A stretch of DNA of 54,456 nt, from positions 1 to 54,456 of the forward strand of contig JADGOO010000043.1 in assembly GCA_017882905.1 (NCBI GenBank), read 5' to 3'. Origin of the DNA: Acidimicrobiia bacterium (lineage in GTDB: Bacteria > Actinomycetota > Acidimicrobiia > IMCC26256 > PALSA-610). How positions within the stretch are numbered: the stretch's first letter is position 1; the number at the start of each line of letters is the position of its first letter. Under the pieces are notes generated by a model that saw only the letters and a list, made by a program, of their open reading frames with translations, was not told where the DNA came from and did not search any database. The position numbers and the translations under genes were made by a program. Below, piece after piece: positions 1 to 8,802 of the stretch.

Positions 1-393
1 ATCATGTGGGACTACTGCGGCATGGCCCGCGACCGGGCCGGGCTCGAGAAGGCCCTCTCGGAGATCCCCGCCCTGCGTCAGGAGTTCGAGAAGGACGTGC
101 GGGTGCTGGGCTCGGCCGAGACCGTGAACCAGTCGCTCGAGAAGGCCGGGCGCGTTGCCGACTTCCTGGAGTTCGGCGAGCTGATGGTGCGGGACGCGCT
201 GCACCGCAAGGAGAGCTGCGGCGGCCACTTCCGCGAGGAGTACCAGACCGAGGAGGGTGAGGCGCTGCGCGACGACGAGCACTTCGCCTACGTCGGCGCC
301 TGGGAGTTCACCGGAGTCGGCAACGAGCCCGTGCTGCACAAAGAGCAGCTCGAGTTCGAAGAAGTGCACCTTGCGACCCGTTCCTACAAGTGA
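1..393 (+). CDS. sdhA: Succinate dehydrogenase flavoprotein subunit, C-terminal part
   Basis: This is the last 130 codons of the flavoprotein subunit, which oxidises succinate to fumarate in the TCA cycle. The gene is cut by the window edge and the frame is open from base 1. The visible part matches the C-terminal domain of SdhA: a helical region with a WDYCGM segment near the edge, the motif [11 protein letters not shown], and a final segment ending in LATRSYK. The FAD-binding and active-site domains lie outside the window. The gene is followed after 18 bases by sdhB, as expected for one operon. The CGGHFREE segment and adjacency to sdhB make the assignment firm although only a fragment is seen. 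Confidence 0.88.
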   Translation: MMWDYCGMARDRAGLEKALSEIPALRQEFEKDVRVLGSAETVNQSLEKAGRVADFLEFGELMVRDALHRKESCGGHFREEYQTEEGEALRDDEHFAYVGAWEFTGVGNEPVLHKEQLEFEEVHLATRSYK

Positions 394-411
394 TCGACGA
401 GGCACGCGGCA

Positions 412-1191
412 ATGGCTGAGGCGATGAAGATCAAGCTCACGGTGTGGCGGCAGGCGGGCCCCGACGCGTCCGGCCGCTTCGTCGATTACGAGCTCGACAG
501 TGTGAGCCCCGACATGTCGTTCCTCGAGATGCTCGACACGCTGAACGAGATGCTCACCCGCAAAGGCGAAGAGCCCGTGGCGTTCGATCACGACTGCCGT
601 GAGGGCATCTGCGGCAGCTGCGGCATGATGATCAACGGTGTGCCGCACGGTCCCGAGCGCGGCACGGCAACCTGCCAGCTGCACATGCGCAAGTTCTCGA
701 GCGGCGCGCACGTGACGATCGAGCCGTTCCGCGCCGCAGGCTTTCCGCTGAACAAGGACCTGTCGGTCGATCGGAGTGCGTTCGACCGCATCATCGAGGC
801 GGGCGGCTACATCACCGCGCCCACCGGTTCGGCACCCGATGCGAACCTGATCCCCGTGCCGAAGGGTGCGAGCGACGTGTCGATGGACGCGGCGCAGTGC
901 ATCGGCTGCGGGGCGTGCGTGGCCGCGTGCCCGAACGGTGCAGGGCAGCTGTTCACGTCGGCGAAGCTGGCGCACCTGAACCTGATGCCCCAGGGCCAGG
1001 CCGAGCGCTACGACCGCACGGTGCGCATGGTCGACACAATGGAGACGTACTTCGGCACGTGCACGAACCACGGTGAGTGCGAAGCCGCGTGCCCGAAGGA
1101 GATCTCGATCGACTTCATCGCCTTGATGAACAAGGACTTCGTGAAGGCGCAGCTCAAGCAGCGGCGCCTCGCGGGCCAGACCTTCCCGTAG
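412..1191 (+). CDS. sdhB: Succinate dehydrogenase iron-sulfur subunit
   Basis: SdhB passes electrons from the flavin of SdhA to the membrane quinone through three iron-sulfur clusters. The 259-aa protein has the ligands in the normal order. C62, C67, C70 and C88 ([10 protein letters not shown], then TATC) bind the 2Fe-2S cluster. C163, C166, C169 and C173 ([11 protein letters not shown]) together with C217, C223 and C227 serve the 4Fe-4S and 3Fe-4S centres. The N-terminus is a plant-type ferredoxin fold and the C-terminus an alpha-helical ferredoxin domain. A second ATG at codon 5 is also a possible start. No membrane-anchor subunit follows, so sdhC/D must lie upstream of sdhA or elsewhere. 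The ligand pattern resembles the actinobacterial fumarate reductase/succinate dehydrogenase type. Confidence 0.94.
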   Translation: MAEAMKIKLTVWRQAGPDASGRFVDYELDSVSPDMSFLEMLDTLNEMLTRKGEEPVAFDHDCREGICGSCGMMINGVPHGPERGTATCQLHMRKFSSGAHVTIEPFRAAGFPLNKDLSVDRSAFDRIIEAGGYITAPTGSAPDANLIPVPKGASDVSMDAAQCIGCGACVAACPNGAGQLFTSAKLAHLNLMPQGQAERYDRTVRMVDTMETYFGTCTNHGECEAACPKEISIDFIALMNKDFVKAQLKQRRLAGQTFP

Positions 1192-1218
1192 CCCGAGATC
1201 GCGTGGCATCCTGGCCGC

Positions 1219-2190
1219 GTGGTTCGGCGTGGGGTGAGGCTGGTCGCCGCGGTGGTCGCGCTGGTCGCGACCTCGTGCGCTTCGACCGCTGCATCTTCGA
1301 CTTCGGCCCGCGCCGGCACGCTGCTGCTCGACGGCTTCCGTGTGCCCACCGGCTCGCATCGCATGATGCCGATGATGCCCTGCTCGCTCCTCAGCGATCG
1401 GTCGTTGTGTGCCGACATCGTGGGCGTCGCGGTGCTCCAGATCGACGGGCGTCCCGACCGCACCCTCAACGCGTTGCTCGACGAGGGCCGGCGCCTCGGC
1501 TTTCGCGGCGGTGTCGACTGCTCCCGCAACGACGACGGCGTCACGTGCAACGGCGAGGTCCACGAAGGCCGCAACGTCGCGCCGCCGACCACTTCTGTTC
1601 CTGACACGAGTCCGACCACCGTGGCCTCGGTGGCGCCGCCGAGCACGACGACACTGCCCGTCGCTCCCGGGCGCGATGTGCGCATCGAGCTGCACTACGG
1701 CGTGGGGAACGACCCGCGTCTGGCGACCGCGGCGCTCACGCTCCGCTTCGCCACGATCCGGCCCGCCGACGGTTGCGAGACAAAGCCGACGTGCACGGAT
1801 CATGTCGCCGACTTTCACGTTCCCGTGCCGGCGCTGCCGCGACTGCCTCGCGTCGGCGAGATCATCGATCCGCTCGGCCGCTCGACAGCGCTGACCGTGG
1901 TCGCCGGCACCCGCGTGATCGCGCGGCTCCCCGACGACGGCTCGCGCGGCGGCGGGCTGACGGTCATCGGCGCGAGCGGCGACCTCGACCGCGCCGCGGC
2001 GCGGTATCGAGACCAAGCGGCGCACAATGACTTCTTCCGTCCGGCGAGCGGGCACGAGACATGGAACGACTCCGGCTGGAGCATCGACCAGTCGTCGTGG
2101 GGTGGCAGCGAAGGCCCAACGGTCTACGTGATGACTGTCCACCGCGGTCCGGATGCATTCCTTGTGATCACCGTCGTGCCGTACGGCTGA
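1219..2190 (+). CDS. Putative secreted lipoprotein with Pro/Thr linker
   Basis: I do not recognise the family. The 323-aa product starts at GTG and has a basic N-terminus, a hydrophobic stretch and a lipobox-like VATSC, so C20 is the likely lipidated cysteine. A first globular part (about residues 35-118) contains C55, C64, C101 and C110, which could form two disulfides. A linker rich in Pro, Thr and Ser (about 121-150) joins it to a second part of about 170 residues with another close cysteine pair. This is the plan of an exported cell-envelope protein anchored outside the membrane. It lies 27 bases after sdhB on the same strand, but nothing suggests a link to succinate dehydrogenase. It is convergent with the next gene. 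Confidence 0.7.
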   Translation: MVRRGVRLVAAVVALVATSCASTAASSTSARAGTLLLDGFRVPTGSHRMMPMMPCSLLSDRSLCADIVGVAVLQIDGRPDRTLNALLDEGRRLGFRGGVDCSRNDDGVTCNGEVHEGRNVAPPTTSVPDTSPTTVASVAPPSTTTLPVAPGRDVRIELHYGVGNDPRLATAALTLRFATIRPADGCETKPTCTDHVADFHVPVPALPRLPRVGEIIDPLGRSTALTVVAGTRVIARLPDDGSRGGGLTVIGASGDLDRAAARYRDQAAHNDFFRPASGHETWNDSGWSIDQSSWGGSEGPTVYVMTVHRGPDAFLVITVVPYG

Positions 2191-2236
2191 TCAGTCGAGA
2201 GGTCGGCGGCGTAGCTGTCGTCGCGTCTGGGCGCAT

Positions 2237-2977
2237 TCAGGCGCGTCGCCAGTAGCTGCCGATTCCGTCGATGTCGACCAGGGGCTCGGTGATGGCCCGC
2301 GTCTCGCGGAAGTCGAGGACGGCTTGGCGACATCCGGGAAGTGCGTAGTCGTCGATGATGATGAAGCCCCTCGAGACCAGCCGCTCGTAGAGGGCGCTGA
2401 GGCTGTCCATCGTGGAGCCGTACATGTCACCATCGAGTCGCAGCACCGCGAACTGCTCGGCTCGCAGCGCATGCAGCGTGTCACTGAACCAACCCTTGAC
2501 GAACACGACCTGTTCGTCGAGCAGGCCGTACCTCGCGAAGTTCGCGCGCACTTCGTCGAGCGACACGCGGAGCGCTTCGAATGTGTGATGAGGGTCGTCG
2601 ATGTCGGCGGGATACTTTGCGACATCGGGAAGTGGCAATCCCTGGAACGAGTCCGCCACGTACACCGTTCGGCTCGTCTCATCGTGCGCCTTGAGGATCG
2701 CGCGCATGTAGATGCAAGCGCCGCCTCGCCACACTCCGGTCTCGATCAGGTCGCCCGGCACATGGTCTGCGATCACCGTCTCGACGATGCGGCGGAGGTT
2801 CGCCATGCGCTTGCGGCCGATCATCGTGTGCGCCTGCGAAGGCCAATCGAGACCACCGTCTCGTTTTGCGGCGTCGAAGATGCGATCCGACCAAGGATCC
2901 TGGGCCGGGTCTTCGTAGATCGTGTTGAGCAGGCATCGCTCCATGAGGTCGAGATACAGCGCCACTGCGTCAGTCAC
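2237..2977 (-). CDS. TylF/MycF-type O-methyltransferase
   Basis: This 246-aa protein belongs to the TylF (macrocin O-methyltransferase) family, which transfers methyl groups from SAM to sugar hydroxyls with a divalent metal. Visible motifs are the SAM-binding LIETGVWRGGACIYM (about 77-91), an acidic VADSFQGLP, the RLDGDMYGST segment (about 180-189) and IIIDDYALPGC (about 207-216). The last two carry the aspartates expected to bind the metal. Length is normal for the family. The start is GTG with a GAGAGGG ribosome-binding site in the complement just upstream. It stands alone between a lipoprotein gene and the transsulfuration operon, so the sugar substrate cannot be read from context. A target in surface glycan or a secondary metabolite is an inference only. 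Confidence 0.86.
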   Translation of the reverse strand: MTDAVALYLDLMERCLLNTIYEDPAQDPWSDRIFDAAKRDGGLDWPSQAHTMIGRKRMANLRRIVETVIADHVPGDLIETGVWRGGACIYMRAILKAHDETSRTVYVADSFQGLPLPDVAKYPADIDDPHHTFEALRVSLDEVRANFARYGLLDEQVVFVKGWFSDTLHALRAEQFAVLRLDGDMYGSTMDSLSALYERLVSRGFIIIDDYALPGCRQAVLDFRETRAITEPLVDIDGIGSYWRRA

Positions 2978-3056
2978 GAATCAGCCCTCTCGCCGAATGC
3001 GGCGACACAGCCGCGCGGTCTGGGGATGTCGTCGCGCTCGGCCCGTATGCGCCCGG

Positions 3057-4211
3057 CTATCTGACCCTCATCGCTTGGTCAAGGTCGCGCCACAGGTCGT
3101 CGACGCCTTCGATGCCCACGGAGAGGCGCAACAGATCGTTCGGGACCTCGAGCGTGGTGCCCGTCACCGACGCGTGCGTCATGCGCGCCGGGTGCTCGAT
3201 CAACGACTCCACTGCGCCGAGCGATTCGGCGAGCGTGAACAGCCGGGTGGCGCGGGCCACCTCGAGCGCGGCAGCTTCGCCACCCGCGCACCGAAAGCTC
3301 ACCATGCCGCCGAAATTGCGCATCTGCCGGCTAGCCACTTCGTGATCGGCATGACCCACGAGGCCGGGCCAGAGCACCTCGGTGACCGCATCATGCGCGG
3401 CCAACCGCTCCGCGATCACGCGAGCGTTCGCGCAGTGCCGTTCCATGCGCAGCGCGAGCGTCTTGACGCCCCGCAGCGCGAGGTAGCAGTCGAAGGGCGA
3501 CGGCACCGCGCCCACTGCGTTCTGGAGGAATCCCAGCCGCTCGGCGCGTTCGTCGTCGTTCATGGCGACGAAGCCTCCAACCACGTCGGAGTGCCCGCCG
3601 AGGTACTTCGTGGCCGAGTGGACCACGATGTCGGCGCCCAACGCGAGTGGTTGCTGGAGGTAGGGCGTGGCAAAGGTGTTGTCGACGACCACGAGTGCGC
3701 CGTGGTCGTGCGCGAACGCGGCCACCGCGGCGATGTCGACCACGCGCAACATCGGGTTCGTCGGCGTTTCGATCCAGACGAGGCGAGTCTCCGGGCGCCA
3801 CAGCGCGTCGAGCGCCGCGAGGTCGCGCAGGTCGCAGGCGCTCAACGACAACGTGCCCGTGGGCTCGTGCACCCGAGCGAGCAGCCGGTACGTGCCGCCA
3901 TACGCGTCGTTGCCCACGACCACGTGATCGCCCGGCGCGAGCAGGCGAACGACCGCATCTTCGGCGGCCATGCCGCTCGCGAACGCAAAACCGTGCGCGG
4001 CCCCTTCGAGCGACGCCACACAGGCTTCGTACGCCGAACGCGTGGGGTTGCCCGTGCGCGCGTACTCGAAGCCGCGATGCTTGCCCACCGCTTCTTGCGC
4101 GAAGGTGGTCGCCAGGCTGATCGGCGTGACCACCGCGCCGGTCGTGGGATCGGGAGGCTGGCCTGCGTGCACCGCACGCGTCTCGAACGACTGAGCCTCG
4201 CCGTCGCTCAT
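3057..4211 (-). CDS. metB: Cystathionine gamma-synthase (or gamma-lyase)
   Basis: This is a 384-aa Cys/Met-metabolism PLP enzyme. The PLP lysine is K202 in HSATKYLGGHSD. Other family signatures are YARTGNPTR (phosphate and substrate contacts), FASGMAAEDAV, WIETPTNPML and VVDNTFATPYLQ. The family makes cystathionine from an activated homoserine plus cysteine (gamma-synthase) or cleaves cystathionine (gamma-lyase); sequence alone does not settle which. It overlaps the cbs gene upstream by four bases (ATGA), so the two are translationally coupled. With CBS, which makes cystathionine from homocysteine and serine, a gamma-lyase role would complete reverse transsulfuration. The usual actinobacterial annotation of this partner is metB. 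Confidence 0.9.
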   Translation of the reverse strand: MSDGEAQSFETRAVHAGQPPDPTTGAVVTPISLATTFAQEAVGKHRGFEYARTGNPTRSAYEACVASLEGAAHGFAFASGMAAEDAVVRLLAPGDHVVVGNDAYGGTYRLLARVHEPTGTLSLSACDLRDLAALDALWRPETRLVWIETPTNPMLRVVDIAAVAAFAHDHGALVVVDNTFATPYLQQPLALGADIVVHSATKYLGGHSDVVGGFVAMNDDERAERLGFLQNAVGAVPSPFDCYLALRGVKTLALRMERHCANARVIAERLAAHDAVTEVLWPGLVGHADHEVASRQMRNFGGMVSFRCAGGEAAALEVARATRLFTLAESLGAVESLIEHPARMTHASVTGTTLEVPNDLLRLSVGIEGVDDLWRDLDQAMRVR

Positions 4212-5584
4212 ACGTCGCCGATCGTGCCGAGGAACGCGAGCACGTCGCTGCGCGTGAGCACGGAGCAGGGACGGCCACCGTCGAGCACGACCAGCGCGGC
4301 CGAGGTGTCGAGCATCTCCACCACGCTCGTGACCGATTCGCCGATGCCAACTGTCGGCAGTGGCGGGCTCATCACGTCGCCGATGCGCCGATCGAGCACG
4401 CTGCGATCGCGGAACACGAGATCCATGAGCTCGAGCTCGCGCACCGAGCCTTCGATCTCCTTCGGCTGCAACGGCGGCAGCTGACTCGCCACCACGAGCT
4501 GCGACACGTTGAGGTCGTGCATGATGGCGACGGCTTCACGCGCCGGCGCGTCGGGCGACATGCGCACCAAAGGCGGGATCTCAGTGCTGCGCGACTCGAG
4601 CACGTCGCGCGCGACCGGACCTTCCGCGTCGATGAAGCCGTTGTCGATCATCCAGCGGTCGTCGAAGATCTTCGAGAGGTAGTTGCGCCCTGAGTCGGGC
4701 AGGAGCACGACCACGAGACCGCTCTCGTCGAGCTCGCGCCCGATCTCGATGGCCGCGTGCACAGCCATCCCGCCCGACCCACCGATCAGCAGTCCCTCTT
4801 CACGAGTCACGCGGCGCGCCATCAGGAACGATTCGGCGTCGGTCACACGCACCACGCGATCGACGATGTTCGGGTCGTAGGTCTTGGGCCAGAAGTCTTC
4901 GCCGACGCCTTCCACCATGTACGGACGGCCGCTGCCGCCCGAGTACACCGAACCCTCGGGGTCGGCGCCCACGATCTGCACCGAGGCGTTGCGTTCCTTG
5001 AGTGCCTGGCCGACACCGGTGATCGTTCCGCCGGTACCGATGCCGGCCACGAAGTGCGTGATCCGGCCGTCGGTCTGGGCCCACAGCTCCGGGCCCGTCG
5101 TCTTCACGTGGGCGATCGGGTTGTTCGGGTTCGAGTACTGGTCAGGACGGAACGAGTTCGGTGTCTCGCGGGTGAGGCGATCGGCCGTGGAGTAGTAGCT
5201 GCGCGGATCTTCCGGCGCGACGGCCGTGGGGCACACGATCACTTCGGCGCCGTACGCGCGCAGCAGCGCGACCTTCTCCGCGCTCTGCTTGTCGGCCATC
5301 ACGAAGATGCACCGGTACCCGCGCTGCGCAGCCACGATCGCCAGCCCGGCGCCGGTGTTCCCCGACGTCGGTTCCACGATCGTGCCGCCCGGCACGAGCT
5401 TGCCCTCTCGCTCGGCCGCGTCGATCATCTCGATCGCGGGCCGATCCTTCACGCTGCCGCCCGGGTTGTACACCTCCACCTTGGCCACCAGGTCGCAACG
5501 CAACCGTTCCGCTTCGCGCAGCCGCTTGAGGCGCACCAGCGGTGTGTTGCCAACGAGATCGAGCACGGAATCGGCGATGTCCAT
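4208..5584 (-). CDS. cbs: Cystathionine beta-synthase with CBS-domain pair
   Basis: CBS condenses serine and homocysteine to cystathionine using PLP. The 458-aa protein has the fold-type II catalytic domain (about 1-320) with the PLP lysine K46 in GGSVKDRP, the substrate loop EPTSGNTGAGL and the phosphate cup GIGTGGTITG. A pair of CBS (Bateman) domains follows at about 335-458. That is the layout of mammalian and actinobacterial CBS, not of plain cysteine synthase. No N-terminal haem domain is present. It is the first gene of the cbs-metB unit. A TACCTT box in the complement ends 8 nt before the ATG, suggesting a leaderless transcript. The CBS domains may bind an adenosyl ligand such as SAM, which is known for the family but not visible here. 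Confidence 0.95.
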   Translation of the reverse strand: MDIADSVLDLVGNTPLVRLKRLREAERLRCDLVAKVEVYNPGGSVKDRPAIEMIDAAEREGKLVPGGTIVEPTSGNTGAGLAIVAAQRGYRCIFVMADKQSAEKVALLRAYGAEVIVCPTAVAPEDPRSYYSTADRLTRETPNSFRPDQYSNPNNPIAHVKTTGPELWAQTDGRITHFVAGIGTGGTITGVGQALKERNASVQIVGADPEGSVYSGGSGRPYMVEGVGEDFWPKTYDPNIVDRVVRVTDAESFLMARRVTREEGLLIGGSGGMAVHAAIEIGRELDESGLVVVLLPDSGRNYLSKIFDDRWMIDNGFIDAEGPVARDVLESRSTEIPPLVRMSPDAPAREAVAIMHDLNVSQLVVASQLPPLQPKEIEGSVRELELMDLVFRDRSVLDRRIGDVMSPPLPTVGIGESVTSVVEMLDTSAALVVLDGGRPCSVLTRSDVLAFLGTIGDV

Positions 5585-5592
5585 CGATGTCG

Positions 5593-5598
5593 AAGGTA
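5593..5598 (-). promoter_or_regulatory. Putative -10 box (TACCTT) of cbs
   Basis: A TANNNT hexamer lies 8 nt before the cbs ATG. If it is a -10 element, transcription would begin at or next to the start codon, giving a leaderless mRNA. No clear -35 element or Shine-Dalgarno sequence is seen. Confidence 0.4.
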
Positions 5599-5640
5599 CC
5601 CGCGGCCTTCTGCTTCCCGCGCTGTCGGGTCCTGTCGCCG

Positions 5641-7053
5641 CTACATCGTCTCGTGCCGGTAGCGCTCGCGGATGGACATCGCCTCAGTGGCGGGGAGGGT
5701 GGGCTCGATCGTGTTTGCTCGTTCGCGGAGGTTCCAGGCTTCGGCGATCTGGTCGGCCGACACCTGGTGCAAGACCATCGCGGCCTGCACCGCGGCGCCG
5801 GTCGCGGCGTGCTCTGTCCCGTCCGGCACGACCACCGGACGCTGCGCGAGGTCGGCCAACACGTGGCGGTAGGCAGCCGAACGAGCACCACCACCCACCA
5901 GCACGAGGTGCTCCGGGTCGGGAACGCCCGCAGCCAGCAGCGCGTCAAGGCCGTCGAGGAGGCCACAGACCACACCTTCGAACGCGGCCCGCGCGAGCTG
6001 CTCGCGCGTCACGTCGCTGCGCAGGTTGGCGATGGTGCCCGTGGCGTCGGGCCGGTTCGGTGTGCGCTCGCCGTCGAAGTACGGCACCAGCACCGTTCCC
6101 GCCGCGCCGGCCGGCGTGTCGAGCGCGAGCGCGTCGAGCCGCCCATGGTCCACGCCGAGCAGCCGCGCGATCGCGTCGGTGACCTTGGTCGCGTTGAGCG
6201 TGCACACGAGGGGCAGGAACTCACCGGTGGCGTCCGCGAACCCGGCGACGGCACCGCTGCCGTCGGCCGTCGGCTCGAGTGCCCGCGCGTACACGGTTCC
6301 CGACGTGCCGAGCGACACCGCGACCTCACCGGCGCGCAGCCCCACCCCGAGCGCGCCAGCCATGTTGTCGCCCGTGCCGGGCGCCACGATGCCATCGCCG
6401 TCGCACCGCGCGAGCGGCTCGTGCGGGCCGCACACGCGCGGCAGCATCGCGTTCCAGTCGAGATCGCCACTCACGATCCGCAACAGATCGAGCGCCCAGT
6501 CGTCGTGTTCGGGCGACCAGTAGCCGGTGCCCGACGCGTCGCCGCGATCGGTGACCCATTCACCCGTGAGCTTCCACGTGAGCCAATCGTGGGGCAGGCC
6601 CACCCGGGCGAGCCGCGCCCACGCGTCGGGCTCGCTGCGGTGCAGCCACGACAGCTTCGTGATCGTGAACGCCGCCACGGGCACGCTGCCGCACGCGTCG
6701 GCCCAGGCCTGCGCGGAACCGAGCTGCGTGATGAGCCAGCCCGCGTCGGCGGCCGATTCGGTGTCGTTCCAGAGCTTCGCGGGCCGGATCGGTGTGCCAC
6801 CCGCGTCGAGGGTGACGAGGCCGTGCTGTTGCGCACCGACAGCGACGGCGTCGGCGTCGTCGAGCGACACGCGAGCGTCGTCGAGTGCGTCCTGCAGCGC
6901 GTCCCACCAGGACTGCGGGTCTTGCTCGCTGCGCGGCGGGCTCGTGGGCGGGTGGGCGGCTCGTCCGACGGCCAGGAGCGCGCCGTCGTCGGCATCGCGG
7001 AGCTCCACCTTCGTGGCGCCCGTCGAGCTGTCGATCCCCAAGACCCTCGCCAC
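5641..7053 (-). CDS. xylB: Xylulokinase
   Basis: XylB phosphorylates D-xylulose to xylulose 5-phosphate for the pentose phosphate pathway. The 470-aa FGGY kinase has the N-terminal phosphate loop GIDSSTGATKVELRD, the central GTGDNMAGALGVGL and SLGTSGTVYA, and the C-terminal adenosine motif VLVGGGARSAAYRHVLADL. I place the start at the GTG at 7053. A GGAGG lies in the complement five bases upstream and the protein then begins directly with the conserved VARVLGIDSSTG. A TTG start four codons earlier would include the ribosome-binding site. The gene lies 91 bases downstream of xylA on the same strand and forms the usual xylAB pair. No xylose transporter or XylR-type regulator is in the window. 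Confidence 0.9.
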   Translation of the reverse strand: MARVLGIDSSTGATKVELRDADDGALLAVGRAAHPPTSPPRSEQDPQSWWDALQDALDDARVSLDDADAVAVGAQQHGLVTLDAGGTPIRPAKLWNDTESAADAGWLITQLGSAQAWADACGSVPVAAFTITKLSWLHRSEPDAWARLARVGLPHDWLTWKLTGEWVTDRGDASGTGYWSPEHDDWALDLLRIVSGDLDWNAMLPRVCGPHEPLARCDGDGIVAPGTGDNMAGALGVGLRAGEVAVSLGTSGTVYARALEPTADGSGAVAGFADATGEFLPLVCTLNATKVTDAIARLLGVDHGRLDALALDTPAGAAGTVLVPYFDGERTPNRPDATGTIANLRSDVTREQLARAAFEGVVCGLLDGLDALLAAGVPDPEHLVLVGGGARSAAYRHVLADLAQRPVVVPDGTEHAATGAAVQAAMVLHQVSADQIAEAWNLRERANTIEPTLPATEAMSIRERYRHETM

Positions 7054-7144
7054 CGTGGCCTCCAACTCTCAACCGGCGTGCCGAACCCACCACGACGGTC
7101 GGTTCGTCACGCAGGTTCGCACGTGAGCGGCCGTTTCGACGACG

Positions 7145-8326
7145 TCAGCGGGTGCCGAGGAGCAGCTCGGTCACCAGCTGATCGAGGCGCTCGAGGCCAT
7201 ACCCCACCTCGGCGAGCGCGGCGACGTCGTGCGGTCCGGCGCGCAGCGCGGTGATCGCGTCGGCACCCAAACCGCCGGGCGACGTGGGATCGGCGATGCG
7301 GGCCACCTGAGCCACCTCGAGCGCAGCCTGGATCTCCGGGTCGGCATGGAAGCGCGCGACCTTGTCGCGCAACATCAGGTAGGTGCGCATGCAGCCGCGC
7401 GCGAAGTCCCACACGCCGTCGATCGACTCGGTGCGGTAGGCATGCGCGTCGAAGTGGCGACTGCCGTCCCAGCCGGCATCCTCGAGCAGCTTCACCGTGT
7501 AGAACGCGTCGCGGATCCCTTCGGAACCGAAGCGGAAGTCCTGGTCGTACTTGCCGATCCGCTGCGCGTTCAGATCGATGTGGAACAGCTTCTCGGCCCA
7601 CAACGTCTGCGCCACACCGTGATGGAACGACAGACCGCTCATCGTCTCGTGGGCGAACTCCGGGTTGAGTCCCACCATCTCCGGCCATTCCAACGCGTGC
7701 ACGAACGCGAGCGCATGTCCGACCGTGGGCAGCAAGATGTCGCCGCGCGGCTCGTTCGGCTTCGGCTCCAACGCGAAGCGCACGTCGTAGCCGCGATCGC
7801 GCACGTACGCGCAGCACAGGTCGACCGCTTCCTTGTATCGGTCGAGTGCGAGACGCACGTCTTTCGCGGCGTCGCACTCGCAGCCTTCGCGACCACCCCA
7901 CATCACATACACCGACGCGCCGAGCTCCACGCCCATGTCGATCGAGTCGAGCGTCTTGGCGACGGCGTACCGGCGCACTGCCGGATCGTTCGCGGTGAAC
8001 GCGCCCTCCTTGAACACGGGCTGCGAGAAGAGGTTGGTGGTGGCCATCGGAACACGCAGCCCGGTGTCGTCGAGCGCGCGGCGGAAGCGCTTCATGATCG
8101 CTTCGCGTTCACCGGCTGTCGATCCAAAGGGCACGAGGTCGTCGTCGTGGAAGTTGACGCCGAACGCGCCGAGGTCGGCGAGTGCGTACACCGCGTCGAC
8201 CGGGTCGAGTGCCGGGCGCGTCTCGAATCCGAACGGGTCTCGGCCACGATTGCCGACCGTCCAGAGACCGAACGTGAAGCGGTCGGCCGGCGTGGGCGCG
8301 TACGCGCCGATCGAGTCATCTGCCAT
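7145..8326 (-). CDS. xylA: Xylose isomerase
   Basis: XylA interconverts D-xylose and D-xylulose in a TIM barrel with two divalent metals. The 393-aa length and [17 protein letters not shown] near the start match the shorter actinobacterial class. Active-site motifs are [12 protein letters not shown] (catalytic histidine), [12 protein letters not shown] and [11 protein letters not shown] (metal glutamates), and [10 protein letters not shown] (metal aspartates). The ATG at 8326 is chosen because the conserved protein begins here. The open frame extends upstream, but its added sequence overlaps the divergent gene and is not xylose-isomerase-like. No TANNNT box is evident close upstream. xylA is first in the xylA-xylB unit and diverges from the GGCT-fold gene across about 55 bases. 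Confidence 0.94.
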   Translation of the reverse strand: MADDSIGAYAPTPADRFTFGLWTVGNRGRDPFGFETRPALDPVDAVYALADLGAFGVNFHDDDLVPFGSTAGEREAIMKRFRRALDDTGLRVPMATTNLFSQPVFKEGAFTANDPAVRRYAVAKTLDSIDMGVELGASVYVMWGGREGCECDAAKDVRLALDRYKEAVDLCCAYVRDRGYDVRFALEPKPNEPRGDILLPTVGHALAFVHALEWPEMVGLNPEFAHETMSGLSFHHGVAQTLWAEKLFHIDLNAQRIGKYDQDFRFGSEGIRDAFYTVKLLEDAGWDGSRHFDAHAYRTESIDGVWDFARGCMRTYLMLRDKVARFHADPEIQAALEVAQVARIADPTSPGGLGADAITALRAGPHDVAALAEVGYGLERLDQLVTELLLGTR

Positions 8327-8366
8327 GGGGCCATGATGCCCGACGCGCCGCCGCGAGTGGTTCTCG

Positions 8367-8372
8367 TACACT
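8367..8372 (+). promoter_or_regulatory. Putative -10 box (TACACT) of the GGCT-fold gene
   Basis: A TANNNT hexamer lies 9 nt before the CTG proposed as start of the next gene. The spacing is the same as in other genes of this window that look leaderless, so it supports a start at 8382 rather than at the later TTG or ATG. Confidence 0.4.
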
Positions 8373-8381
8373 CGCGCTCGC

Positions 8382-8798
8382 CTGACCGAGCGACTGTTCC
8401 TGTACGGCACCTTGATGCCGGGGCACGGAGCGTGGGCGCTCGTGGAGCGTGCGGTGGTCGGTGTGACTCCGGCCCGAGCCGACGGTCGCCTGTACGACAC
8501 GGGTCTCGGGTATCCGGCCGCGTGCTTCGCCCCAGCCACGAGCACCGACGGCGACAACACCACCGACGCGGCGCGGGTGCACGGTGTGGTGGTCGTGCTC
8601 GATCCCGCGCACGCGTCGACCACGCTGCGTCGCCTCGACCGCTACGAAGGCCCCGGATACCGCCGCATCGCGCTCACGCTCGACGACGGCACCCGAGCCC
8701 ACGCGTACGACTGGATCGGACCGCTCCGGGATCTCGTCGCCATCGAGTCGGGACAGTGGCCAAAGCCGAAACCCGAGGACCTGCCCGCCGATCAGTAG
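8382..8798 (+). CDS. Gamma-glutamylcyclotransferase-fold (AIG2-like) protein
   Basis: The family has a small beta-barrel domain and includes enzymes that cyclise gamma-glutamyl amines. The hallmark [28 protein letters not shown] and YRRIALTL are all present. The YGTL motif that forms the substrate pocket lies before the first ordinary start codon (TTG at 8412, ATG at 8415), and the frame is open back to 8337 with no ATG, GTG or TTG. The coding region must therefore begin at a CTG, most likely at 8382 ([12 protein letters not shown]), where a TACACT box sits 9 nt upstream. The product is 138 aa. It diverges from xylA and is followed after four bases by the NlpC/P60 gene. The substrate is unknown. 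Confidence 0.75.
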   Translation: MTERLFLYGTLMPGHGAWALVERAVVGVTPARADGRLYDTGLGYPAACFAPATSTDGDNTTDAARVHGVVVVLDPAHASTTLRRLDRYEGPGYRRIALTLDDGTRAHAYDWIGPLRDLVAIESGQWPKPKPEDLPADQ

Positions 8799-8802
8799 TG
8801 CG

